From NCBI GenBank assembly GCA_900129675.1, contig FSRD01000001.1:7429501-7493500 (forward strand): DNA of 64,000 nucleotides, in the 5' to 3' direction. Position 1 is the first letter of the stretch. Every line of letters begins with the position of its first letter. The DNA comes from Bradyrhizobium erythrophlei. Its GTDB lineage: Bacteria; Pseudomonadota; Alphaproteobacteria; Rhizobiales; Xanthobacteraceae. The notes beneath the pieces were generated by a model. It did not search any database. It was not told the origin of the DNA and saw only the letters and a program-made list of their open reading frames with translations. Of the stretch, positions 18,396-26,338 are shown piece after piece. The position numbers and the translations under genes are program-made.

Positions 18396-18504
18396 CGTCA
18401 TTGCGAGCGAAGCGAAGCAATCCATCTCGACGCGAAAAAGGAAGAGTGGATTGCTTGGTCATCGGGCGCGCGTTCGCGCGACCCGTTGGCTCCTCGCAAT
18501 GACG
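18396..18504. repeat. Palindromic intergenic repeat, family A, copy 4
   Basis: Begins cgtcattgcgagcgaagcg and ends ctcctcgcaatgacg; the gatga-cgggcgcgcg insert is on the opposite side compared with copies 12053 and 30297. It lies directly behind mfd, in the convergent gap with the PRC-barrel gene. Confidence 0.88.
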
Positions 18505-18515
18505 ACGGAGAGAAC

Positions 18516-18603
18516 CGTAGGGTGGGCAAAGCGAAGCGTGCCCACCGATCGCTCAAAGATAGAAGGTGGGCACGGCGCGAAGTGCGCCTTTGCCCACCCT
18601 ACG
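18516..18603. repeat. Palindromic intergenic repeat, family B
   Basis: Arms cgtagggtgggcaaagcg and gcctttgcccaccctacg with an inner pair cgtgcccacc and ggtgggcacg give a nearly perfect 88-bp hairpin. A partial relative is at 35801. With the adjacent family A copy it fills the convergent mfd/PRC-barrel gap, and its end lies 13 bp from the PRC-barrel stop. Confidence 0.88.
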
Positions 18604-18616
18604 AAGTGCGTCGCGC

Positions 18617-19012
18617 TTACTTCGGATATTTGAATTCCGGCGCGGCCTTCAGCGCCTCCTTCGTTGTGTTCATCGACGCCAGCCATTTGTCGTTCTTGGC
18701 GTCGTAGCGGAGGTTGACCGACGACGGCGACACCGCGACATAGCGCTCACCCATGCCGAGGAAGCCGCCGACCGACAGGATCAGCGCGTCGACCTCGTGG
18801 TTCTTGATCGCGAGATCGGTGATCTCGCCGACCGATTCATCCTTCTGGTTATAGACGTTGAGGCCCTTCAGTTTCGAAGAGAACATCTCGTCCTTTTGTA
18901 CCGTCGAGAACTTCGCTTCGGCGGGGGCGGTGCCGGTGGTCTTGGCGTCCTCGGCGAAAGCCGGCGCAGCGAGCATGGCGAGGGAAGCAGTGATAAGTGC
19001 GATTTTTTTCAT
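18617..19012 (-). CDS. Secreted PRC-barrel domain protein
   Basis: 131 residues. A signal peptide (MKKIALITASLAMLAAPAFA) precedes a single PRC-barrel-like domain: SSKLKGLNVYNQKDESVGEI and a second beta-rich half YVAVSPSSVNLRYD. PRC-barrel proteins in Bradyrhizobium are often under general stress control, and a candidate EcfG promoter lies upstream (19044-19068). A good ggagg ribosome site precedes the ATG. Likely periplasmic; ligand unknown. Confidence 0.85.
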   Translation of the reverse strand: MKKIALITASLAMLAAPAFAEDAKTTGTAPAEAKFSTVQKDEMFSSKLKGLNVYNQKDESVGEITDLAIKNHEVDALILSVGGFLGMGERYVAVSPSSVNLRYDAKNDKWLASMNTTKEALKAAPEFKYPK

Positions 19013-19043
19013 AATGTCCTCCAGTGCAGAATTGCCGATCTAC

Positions 19044-19068
19044 AATGCGAGGACGGAACGAACGTTCC
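19044..19068 (-). promoter_or_regulatory. Candidate EcfG (general stress sigma factor) promoter
   Basis: On the minus strand GGAAC (19068-19064) is followed after 16 bases by CATT (19047-19044). The alphaproteobacterial EcfG consensus is GGAAC-N16/17-CGTT, so one of the four -10 bases differs. It lies about 32 bp upstream of the PRC-barrel start, a suitable spacing. A second GGAAC-like arm makes the -35 region palindromic. Confidence 0.4.
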
Positions 19069-19088
19069 TCAATTTAATTTTGGAACAA

Positions 19089-20309
19089 TTACGACGCCAC
19101 GCGACGCGCTTCCTCGTCGAGCCGTGCCAGCAGCGACTTCGCCGAATCGTTCGGTAGCAGCGTCGCGACGCTGACGACGGGCTCCGCACGCGCGTCGCGT
19201 TTGCCGTGGCTGGTGTGGCGCATGACGCTGGAGAGGCGTCGCGCAATCGCATGGGCGTTCCTGAGGTCGGTCTCGGCGAAGGCGACGACGACAGATCCAT
19301 CGTCGAAGACGGCGCCGAAATCCATCTGCCGCATCAGACGGCCGATGATCCGCGCGCCATCGAACTGGGCACGCGGGTGTGCCGGATCGAAGGCGAAGCG
19401 CGCCACCGACAAGCCGCCGCCGCGCTGCTCGGTTTGATAGACCGCCGTTGCGAAGTCGCGATCGAACGCCGCTGGAGTCAGCAGGCCGGTCCGCGCGTCG
19501 ATCAAGCCCTCGGCATCGATCGCCCGCAGCGTCCGGCTCAAATGGGCTTCGAAAGCGTGCTGGCGGATCATCGGCAATGCGATATCGGCGATCCGCTCAG
19601 GATCGCCGGAGATCATCTCGAGGTTGGGCAGATCGTAGGCCGGCGCGAGATCGTTCGACGCCACCACGACCGGCAGGTTGCGGAAGCGGGAGTCCTCGGT
19701 CAGCACGGTGAGGAACGCATCGATTACGCGCGCGCTAAAGCCTTCGCCGAGGACGATGCCGTCGATGTCGCGGTTGTTCAGATGCCTTGCCGCGGCCTCG
19801 ATGCTGAGCGCCCCGACCACGCCGGTTCGCTCGCCGAGCGATACCGAAAGCGCGGGGTAGGCGGCGCCGCGGCCGACCAGCAGCACGGTGGCCTCGCTAA
19901 CCGTATCGATATCGGACAGGGCGATCCGCAAGGCCTGCCGGCGCATCACGGTGGCATGCAGCGAACGGATTCGCAGCGCAGCACTCAGGCGCGCGACCAG
20001 GCGATCGAAATGGCCTTGCGCCTGGAAGAACGGAATGGCGTTCTCGGGCAGCCCGATCAGCGGATCGACCGCGATCAACGGCAGGTAGGGTTGCCGCGCC
20101 GCGATCTGCTTCGCCAGCGCCGCGAATCTCGGTCCATCGATTGCGGATGTCGCGGCGAGGATTGCCGCCGGCTGCACCTGTTCGACCGCCCGGGCTGCGT
20201 CCGCCCATTCGGTCTCCACGACCGGAAACAGTTTTGCGTCATCGAGCGCGGACGCAAACGACGGCGTTGCTGCAGCCGAGACGACGAGGATCGGGCCTTG
20301 CTGGGACAT
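19089..20309 (-). CDS. Receiver-like protein with degenerate GGDEF domain
   Basis: 406 residues. The N-terminal ~260 residues look like two tandem receiver-type folds (GPILVVSAAATPSFASALDD; ATVLLVGRGAAYPALSV) without clear phospho-acceptor Asp motifs. The C-terminal ~150 residues follow the layout of a diguanylate cyclase (IDARTGLLTPAAFDRDF, as in DxLTGLxNRRxF), but where GGDEF should be the sequence reads FDDGSVVVAF. It is therefore unlikely to make c-di-GMP. A regulatory or protein-binding role is inferred from the PleD/PopA-like layout. Confidence 0.7.
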   Translation of the reverse strand: MSQQGPILVVSAAATPSFASALDDAKLFPVVETEWADAARAVEQVQPAAILAATSAIDGPRFAALAKQIAARQPYLPLIAVDPLIGLPENAIPFFQAQGHFDRLVARLSAALRIRSLHATVMRRQALRIALSDIDTVSEATVLLVGRGAAYPALSVSLGERTGVVGALSIEAAARHLNNRDIDGIVLGEGFSARVIDAFLTVLTEDSRFRNLPVVVASNDLAPAYDLPNLEMISGDPERIADIALPMIRQHAFEAHLSRTLRAIDAEGLIDARTGLLTPAAFDRDFATAVYQTEQRGGGLSVARFAFDPAHPRAQFDGARIIGRLMRQMDFGAVFDDGSVVVAFAETDLRNAHAIARRLSSVMRHTSHGKRDARAEPVVSVATLLPNDSAKSLLARLDEEARRVAS

Positions 20310-20397
20310 CTGACAACTCGGATCAACGCAGGACGGAGCCTGCGATCCTAGTTTGCCGGGCTTAATGCGGCGTCAACGCCACTAGCGGGTCAGGCTT

Positions 20398-21903
20398 TCA
20401 GGTCGAGGGCGTCCGATCGCGAAACGCTTCCACCATCAATGGGTTAAGTCCAAGTCCTGACAGGGCTTCGCGGGCGCGGGCATTGTCCTGGGCGCGCCCG
20501 GCCAGCCGGTGGCCGCTCAAACGATCGGGCAATGCCGTCAGCAGCGCGCCCTGGCCCAGCCGTCTTGCCCATTCCTGCAGGTCCTGCGCCAGAAAACGGT
20601 AGCCGCCGACCGCCATGATGCCGGAAGGCGGCGCGGTGATGTTGATCGCGCCGGTCGCGCGATCGAGCCTTGCGGCATAGTCGGTATCGACGAAATCACG
20701 CGGCGGCGGCGCAATCAGGGAGTCGCCGGGCGGCGGCGCCGCCGCATAGGCGGCGACGGGAACCATCGGCCCGCGCAATCCCAATGTGCCGCGCGGCGTC
20801 AGCAGGATTTCTCCTGATATCGACGACCCCGGCAATTCGCGCGGCGCGCCGTGCGGTCCCGGCTTGATCAGGGCCGGCGCGCCATCTTCGGCGTTCCGGC
20901 GCGCGCTGAACAATCCGGCTTCGCCGAACAGATAGACGTCGGTCAGCGTCGCCTGTTGCGCAGCCCAGCACGCGCTGGAGGCGACCTGTTCCGGCGTGCG
21001 CCACACACCGATGACATTGCGCAAGCCCGGCAGGCGGTGGGCGAGGTCGAGTTCATCCAGCCGGAGCGCCAGTTGCGCCGGCGCAATCAGCGTATCGCAG
21101 CGATGTTCGTTGATCTGCCGCTCCAGCGCCTCCTCGTCGAACGGATGGTGCAGCACCAGCGTGCCGCCCGACAACAGCCAGACCACGAGCGAGCAGGCGA
21201 GGCCGGCAAACGACATCGGCGAAAACGCCGACAGCACGGTTGCACCCTGCGGCACGTCGCTTTCGAGCGAAAGCGCCAGTCCGCCGGCGATCAGGTTGAG
21301 ATGGACGCGGGGCACGGGACGATAACCGTCGGCGGTGACGTCGAAGGAGATCAGCGCCGCCTTGCGGCCGTCCTGGATCACTGCGCGCGTCGCAGGGGAT
21401 TCTCTCAGGATGGCATTGTCGAGCGAAGCCATGCCTTCGGGCAAATCGGTGCCGAAGCCGCAGACATGGCGGATCGAAAACGCTTCGGCGGCGGCGTTCA
21501 TCGCGAGGTCGGCATACACAATGCCGTCGACCTTGCTGGTGGTCACAATCGCGCGCGCCGCGGTGCGGTTGAGCGCCATGGTCAATTCCGCCTGCCGCCA
21601 CAGCAGCGGAAGCACGGCGACCACCAATCCGGCGCGGTACGCGGCCAGCACCGTGAGCGCGAATTCGATCGTGTTCGGCAGTTGAACCGCGATCACGGAA
21701 TTGGCCGGCAATCCGGATTCGATGAAATGCGCCGCCAGCGCCGAGATCGCGCGATCGGCTTGCGCAAAGGTGAGGCGCTTCGGGCTCTGGCCGGTGATGC
21801 GTTGCTTGTTCGGCGGATCGACCAGCGCGATCGCGTCCGGCTGCCGCGCCAAAATGCGTTTGAACAATCCGTCGAGCGTTGGCGAAGCGGTGGGTTGGGT
21901 CAC
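20398..21903 (-). CDS. Acyl-CoA synthetase/adenylate-forming-like protein, probably inactive
   Basis: 501 residues with the class I adenylating fold: RLTFAQADRAISALAAHF, GLPANSVIAVQLPN and the AAYRAGLVVAVLPLLW helix are typical. The phosphate-binding Ser/Thr/Gly loop (YTSGTTGxPK in active members) is replaced by ISFDVTADGYRPVPR, and the conserved C-terminal Lys motif is not recognisable. Adenylation is therefore doubtful. It ends 20 bp before the peptide-binding protein gene on the same strand. It may bind an acyl or aryl ligand without activating it; this is inference. Confidence 0.75.
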   Translation of the reverse strand: MTQPTASPTLDGLFKRILARQPDAIALVDPPNKQRITGQSPKRLTFAQADRAISALAAHFIESGLPANSVIAVQLPNTIEFALTVLAAYRAGLVVAVLPLLWRQAELTMALNRTAARAIVTTSKVDGIVYADLAMNAAAEAFSIRHVCGFGTDLPEGMASLDNAILRESPATRAVIQDGRKAALISFDVTADGYRPVPRVHLNLIAGGLALSLESDVPQGATVLSAFSPMSFAGLACSLVVWLLSGGTLVLHHPFDEEALERQINEHRCDTLIAPAQLALRLDELDLAHRLPGLRNVIGVWRTPEQVASSACWAAQQATLTDVYLFGEAGLFSARRNAEDGAPALIKPGPHGAPRELPGSSISGEILLTPRGTLGLRGPMVPVAAYAAAPPPGDSLIAPPPRDFVDTDYAARLDRATGAINITAPPSGIMAVGGYRFLAQDLQEWARRLGQGALLTALPDRLSGHRLAGRAQDNARAREALSGLGLNPLMVEAFRDRTPST

Positions 21904-21922
21904 GGCGTCAACTTCGGTTGCA

Positions 21923-23755
21923 TCATTTCGGCTGCGGGTCCGGCTTCTGCCACCACGTTTCCGGCAGGTAGCCCGTCAACGCCGTGGTTGCAGGCCGTTC
22001 TATCCGATTCCAACGCGCGAGCCATTGCTCTTGCACGTTAAATAGCGGGATAGCGTAGAAGCCCGATATCAGCGCCCGGTCCAGCGCCCGTACCGTCGCA
22101 ACGAAGGCCGGCCGCTCGCGCGCTTCCAACAGGACCGCGATCAGGGCGTCGATCGCGGGGTCCTTGGCGCCCATGTAATTCCGGGTGCCCGGGATATCGG
22201 CGGCCTGGCTGCCCCAATAGAACGACTGCTCGTTGCCGGGCGACAGCGACTGGTCCCAGCGGTTCTGGATCATGTCGAATTCGTAGCCGAGCCGGCGCTG
22301 ATCGAACTGGACGGGGTCGACCGCGCGCACGCTGACTTCGATGCCGGCGCGCTTGAGGTCGCGCTGATAGGCCAGCGCAATCCGTTCCTGATCGCGCGTC
22401 GTCACCAGGATTTCAAAGGTGAGGGGCGCCTTGGTCGCGCGCTGGCGCAGCACCGTGCCGTTGAGGTCGTAGCCGGCCTCCGACAGCAGGGCGAGCGCTT
22501 TGCGAAGCGTCGTGCGATCACGGCCCGAGCCGTCGCTTACCGGCAGGTGATAGCTGCCGTCGAGAATATCAGGCGGGATATGCGCGCCAGCCTGTTTGAG
22601 GAACTGGCGCTCACGCTCGTCAGCGGGGCGACCATAGGCCGACAGCTCAGAGCCTGCGAAGAAGCCGGCGCTGCGTGCATAGAGGCCGAAGAAGTAGTTG
22701 CGGTTGATCCATTCGAAATCGAACAGCAGCGTTAGCGCCTGGCGCACGCGGATGTCGGCAAACACCGGCCGGCGGGTGTTGAATACCAGGAATTCCGACG
22801 GCTGCGGCATCCCGGTCTTGATGACATCGCGGATCACCTCGCCGCTGCGCGCGGCAGGAAAATCATAGCCGTCGTGCCAGCGCAGCGGCTCGCCCTCGAC
22901 GCGGAAGTCGTAGAGGCCGCGCTTGAACGCCTCGAACTCGCCGTTGGCCTCGCGGTAGAAGTCGAGCCTGATCTCGTCGAAATTATACAGGCCCCGGTTC
23001 ACCGGCAGGTCGCGCGCCCAATAGTCGGAATTGCGCGTCAGCGTGACGCTCGCGCCCGGTTTCACCGCGGTGACGCGATAGGGTCCGGAGCCGACCGGTC
23101 CGGTCATCGTGGTTTCCTCAAAGGTGGCGGGATTTACCGCATGTTTCGGCAGCACAGGCATCAAAGCGAGGATGAGCGGCAGTTCGCGGTCATTGGCGTC
23201 AGTGAGATCAAAGCGCACCGTGAGCGGATCAGGCGTCTCGGCCTTTGCGACCTTGGAATAATACTGGCGATGGTTGGGGCGGCCCTTGTCGCGCAGCAAG
23301 GCCCATGAGAACAGCACGTCCTCGGCCGCTACTGGCTTGCCATCCGAGAAGCGAGCGCGGGGGTCGAGATGAAACGTGACGTAGCTTCTGGCGTCGTCGG
23401 TCTCGACGCTTTTCGCCAACAATCCGTAGAGGGTGAAAGCCTCGTCATTGCCGCGCGTCATCAGGCTTTCGACGACGAACCCCCGGATCTCCTGCACCGC
23501 GAGGCCCCGGACAATAAGCGGGTTGAGGCTGTCAAAAGTGCCGAGGGCGCCCCAGACCAGCCGGCCGCCCTTCGGCGCGTCGGGATTGGCATAGGGCATA
23601 TGGGTGAAATCGGCCGGAACCGCCGGGACGCCATGCATGGCGATCGCATAACTTTCGGTGGCCTGGGTCTGGGGGGCGCCCGGCACCGGCGACAAGCCGA
23701 GCGCGACCGCGAGGCAGGCGATGGCTCGAAGGCGGATACGTCCAAAGGCGAACAT
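21923..23755 (-). CDS. Family 5 extracellular solute-binding protein (peptide ABC type, YejA-like)
   Basis: About 610 residues. The start MFAFGRIRLRAIACLAVAL gives a signal peptide; a TTG 39 bp further upstream is an alternative. Family 5 features include YANPDAPKGGRLVWG near the mature N-terminus and the internal FSDGKPVAAEDVLFSW. The length and the APKGG motif fit the YejA group, which binds peptides for import. No permease or ATPase gene is adjacent, so it must work with a transporter encoded elsewhere. It lies directly upstream of the acyl-CoA-synthetase-like gene and probably shares its transcript. Confidence 0.88.
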   Translation of the reverse strand: MFAFGRIRLRAIACLAVALGLSPVPGAPQTQATESYAIAMHGVPAVPADFTHMPYANPDAPKGGRLVWGALGTFDSLNPLIVRGLAVQEIRGFVVESLMTRGNDEAFTLYGLLAKSVETDDARSYVTFHLDPRARFSDGKPVAAEDVLFSWALLRDKGRPNHRQYYSKVAKAETPDPLTVRFDLTDANDRELPLILALMPVLPKHAVNPATFEETTMTGPVGSGPYRVTAVKPGASVTLTRNSDYWARDLPVNRGLYNFDEIRLDFYREANGEFEAFKRGLYDFRVEGEPLRWHDGYDFPAARSGEVIRDVIKTGMPQPSEFLVFNTRRPVFADIRVRQALTLLFDFEWINRNYFFGLYARSAGFFAGSELSAYGRPADERERQFLKQAGAHIPPDILDGSYHLPVSDGSGRDRTTLRKALALLSEAGYDLNGTVLRQRATKAPLTFEILVTTRDQERIALAYQRDLKRAGIEVSVRAVDPVQFDQRRLGYEFDMIQNRWDQSLSPGNEQSFYWGSQAADIPGTRNYMGAKDPAIDALIAVLLEARERPAFVATVRALDRALISGFYAIPLFNVQEQWLARWNRIERPATTALTGYLPETWWQKPDPQPK

Positions 23756-24013
23756 CGGTACGCGTGGATTTGATTCGAAATTGCACACAACCAAGCTTTA
23801 CCATAGGCCTCGGCATCCGCCGTAACGCCGGCTCAAAGATGCTTGTCGGCATTGATCTTTTCGCGCGCCGTTGTATTGAAGGCGTGCAATTGACCAAGGC
23901 GGCAGCGCCTGTCACGTATCCGCCTCAATTGACTTGGAGACAGCCGCCCAAACGGCTAGGTGTCGGCGCCTGCAGCGGTTTCGGGCGCTCCCGTTCAGAA
24001 AGGGTTTTCCGCA

Positions 24014-24835
24014 ATGAATTTCCGTATCTTGGCCGCGCCGATTCGGCCGCATGGGCGAGTTTTCGCCTTGTTGGCGGCGACTGCAATGTCCGCAACTTTG
24101 CTCGGCGCAGCGGCGCAGGCCCAAACTCCGGCGCCCGCGGCTGCGCCGAAGGCCAAGGCAGCTCCCAAAGCTGCACCCAAGGCCGCTCCGGCCCAGGCGC
24201 CCGCACCGGCTGCCCAAGCCGCTCCGCCGCCGGCAGCCGCTGGCGCGCCCCCCGCAGCCGGCCAGCAGCCCCAGGACCAGCAGGTTCAGTTGATCTACGC
24301 GCCCTGGACCAAGTTCTGCCTCAAGGGCCAGGACGCCGGCGCCAAGCAGGTCTGCTTCACCGGCAAGGATGGCCGGATCGAGTCCGGGCAGCCGGTCATC
24401 GCCGCCGTCATCATCGAGCCGGAAGGCGAGCCGAAGAAGATCCTGCGCGTGACGCTGCCGCTCGGCATGCAGCTCGTTCATGGTACCCGCGTGATCGTCG
24501 ACAACAATCCGCCGGCGCAGAGCCCCTATGTGATCTGCTTCGCCAACGGCTGCATGTCGGACTACGAAGTGACCCCGGAATTGCTGGCCAACATGAAGAA
24601 GGGCCAGAATCTCGTGGTTCAGGCCATCAACTCCAACGGCGCGCCGCTGACGCTGCCGCTGCCGCTGGCCGAGTTCGCCAAGGCCTATGATGGCCCGCCG
24701 ACCGACCCGAAGGTGTTCGAGGAAACCCAGAAGAAGCTGCAGGAAGAGTTGCAGAAGCGGGCGGAAGAACAGCGCAAGAAGCTCGAGGCTGCCCAGCCTG
24801 CGGCCGGCGCTCCGGCCAATCCGGCCGCGAAGTAA
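24014..24835 (+). CDS. Invasion-associated locus B (IalB) family protein
   Basis: 273 residues. A signal peptide (~1-40) is followed by an Ala/Pro/Lys-rich stretch (~41-90), the IalB domain (~95-235: WTKFCLKGQ, KKILRVTLPLGMQL, CFANGCMSDYEVTPELLANM), and a charged helical tail (KKLQEELQKRAEEQRKK). Four cysteines in the domain are likely disulfide-bonded in the periplasm. The family was named in Bartonella but is common in free-living rhizobia, where its role is unknown. It is followed by a clear intrinsic terminator. Confidence 0.9.
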   Translation: MNFRILAAPIRPHGRVFALLAATAMSATLLGAAAQAQTPAPAAAPKAKAAPKAAPKAAPAQAPAPAAQAAPPPAAAGAPPAAGQQPQDQQVQLIYAPWTKFCLKGQDAGAKQVCFTGKDGRIESGQPVIAAVIIEPEGEPKKILRVTLPLGMQLVHGTRVIVDNNPPAQSPYVICFANGCMSDYEVTPELLANMKKGQNLVVQAINSNGAPLTLPLPLAEFAKAYDGPPTDPKVFEETQKKLQEELQKRAEEQRKKLEAAQPAAGAPANPAAK

Positions 24836-24858
24836 GCGTAAGGCTTGTCGACAAACAA

Positions 24859-24883
24859 AGGCGCCCGGACCGGGCGCCTTTTT
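24859..24883 (+). terminator. Rho-independent terminator after the IalB-family gene
   Basis: A perfect 9-bp stem (aggcgcccg / cgggcgcct) with a three-base loop, followed by five T. It lies 24 bp after the stop codon. Confidence 0.9.
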
Positions 24884-24914
24884 CGTTCAGGGAAAGTGTC
24901 GCCCCGGAGCCAAA

Positions 24915-25247
24915 TCAATTCAATGACGGATTGCGTGGCCGGTAGCTGCCCGATTTGTCCTTCACAAATATCTCGGCGACCTGCGAATGCCGGATCGGCT
25001 CGCCGGAATCGTCGGGCAGCAGATTCTGTTCGGAGACGTAGGCGACGTATTCCGATTCCGAATTCTCCGCGAGCAGATGATAGAACGGCTGATCCTTGTG
25101 CGGCCGGACATCCTCGGGGATCGACAACCACCATTCCTCGGTATTGTTGAATTCCGGATCGATGTCGAAAATCACGCCCCGGAACGAAAACACCCGGTGG
25201 CGGACGATCTGACCGATCTGAAATTTGGCGGTGCGCGCTCTAATCAT
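24915..25247 (-). CDS. hspQ: Heat shock protein HspQ / hemimethylated-DNA-binding family (YccV)
   Basis: 110 residues. The sequence AKFQIGQIVRHRVFSFRGVI and the end EEWWLSIPEDVRPHKDQPFYHLLAE are the family hallmarks. In enterobacteria HspQ is a small heat-shock protein that tunes Lon protease and binds hemimethylated DNA; the role in rhizobia is not established. Divergent from the AEC transporter gene with about 120 bp between. Confidence 0.92.
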   Translation of the reverse strand: MIRARTAKFQIGQIVRHRVFSFRGVIFDIDPEFNNTEEWWLSIPEDVRPHKDQPFYHLLAENSESEYVAYVSEQNLLPDDSGEPIRHSQVAEIFVKDKSGSYRPRNPSLN

Positions 25248-25370
25248 GCCTCGTCAGATAGACCATGATTGTGGCCGATGCTAGGGGCAAAAGGTCGAAT
25301 TAACCCACCGCTTTGGCCATCACATCTGGCGCCACAGCTTAGAAAACGCTGAAGAAAAGACGATTTCCGC

Positions 25371-26324
25371 ATGGCTGACATTCTCAATCTGGCGCTGCCC
25401 TATTTCGGATTGATCTTCATCGGTTTTGCCTGCGGCAAGTCCAAAGGGCTGCCTGAATGGGGCCTCGCCTGGATGAACTTCTTCCTGCTGTATGTTTCGC
25501 TGCCCGCGCTCCTGTTCGGCATCATGTCGAAGACCCCGTTCGCGGAACTCAACAACCCGCCGTTCCTGATCGCGACCACGCTCGGAACCATGAGCGCCTT
25601 CGTGCTGGCCATGGTCCTCGGCCGGGTCGTCGGAGAACTGTCGCTGCGCAAGGCCACCATCGCGGGGCTTTCGGGCGCCTACGGCAATATCGGCTATATG
25701 GGCCCGGGCCTGGCGCTGGCCGTGCTCGGTGCCAAGGCGGCGGCGCCAACCGCGCTGATTTTCTGCTGCGACAGCATCTTCCTGTTTTCGATCGTGCCGC
25801 TGCTGATCGAGTTGACCAACCGCGAGCATCCCTCGCTGTTGCACGCATTCGGCGTCGTGGCGCGGCAGATTGCGCTCAATCCGCTGATCATGTCGGCCTG
25901 CGCCGGCGCGCTGGCTGCGGCGCTGCACCTTCAATTCCCGGTTGCGGTCGACAAAACGCTGTTGTTTCTGCAAAACGCCGCGGCGCCGACGGCGCTGTTC
26001 GTGCTCGGCGTCACGGTGGCGTTGCGCCCGTTCAATCGCGTGCCCTGGGAAGTGCCCGGCGTGATCGCGATCAAGCTGCTGATCCATCCGCTCGTTGTGT
26101 TCGGACTGATGCTGCTGCTCGGTCCGTTCCCGCAACCTTGGGCGGCGACCGCCGTCCTGATGGCCTCGTTGCCGCCGGCGTTGAACGTGTTCGTGATCGC
26201 CCGGCAGAACGAGACCTGGGTCGAGCCGGCGTCGGTGGCCGTGCTGATCGGGACGTTTGCGTCCGTGGTCACGCTGACCAGCGTGATGTGGTTCATTCAG
26301 AGCGGACGGCTGGTGTTTCCTTGA
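25371..26324 (+). CDS. AEC (auxin efflux carrier) family transporter
   Basis: 317 residues with about ten membrane segments in two repeats. The first half has NLALPYFGLIFIGFACG and SGAYGNIGYMGPGLAL, the second half AAPTALFVLGVTVALRP and MASLPPALNVFVIARQ, matching bacterial AEC permeases, which export organic acids such as malate or malonate. No neighbour identifies the substrate. It ends 14 bp before the convergent UbiH-type gene. Confidence 0.9.
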   Translation: MADILNLALPYFGLIFIGFACGKSKGLPEWGLAWMNFFLLYVSLPALLFGIMSKTPFAELNNPPFLIATTLGTMSAFVLAMVLGRVVGELSLRKATIAGLSGAYGNIGYMGPGLALAVLGAKAAAPTALIFCCDSIFLFSIVPLLIELTNREHPSLLHAFGVVARQIALNPLIMSACAGALAAALHLQFPVAVDKTLLFLQNAAAPTALFVLGVTVALRPFNRVPWEVPGVIAIKLLIHPLVVFGLMLLLGPFPQPWAATAVLMASLPPALNVFVIARQNETWVEPASVAVLIGTFASVVTLTSVMWFIQSGRLVFP

Positions 26325-26338
26325 GAACCGCCGAAGAT

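Noticed and set aside
14767..18462. Very long open frame (over 1200 codons) antisense to mfd
   Set aside because: Its translation is Arg/Gly/Asp/His/Gln-rich and lacks domain motifs, while the plus strand carries all Mfd motifs. It results from third-position GC bias.
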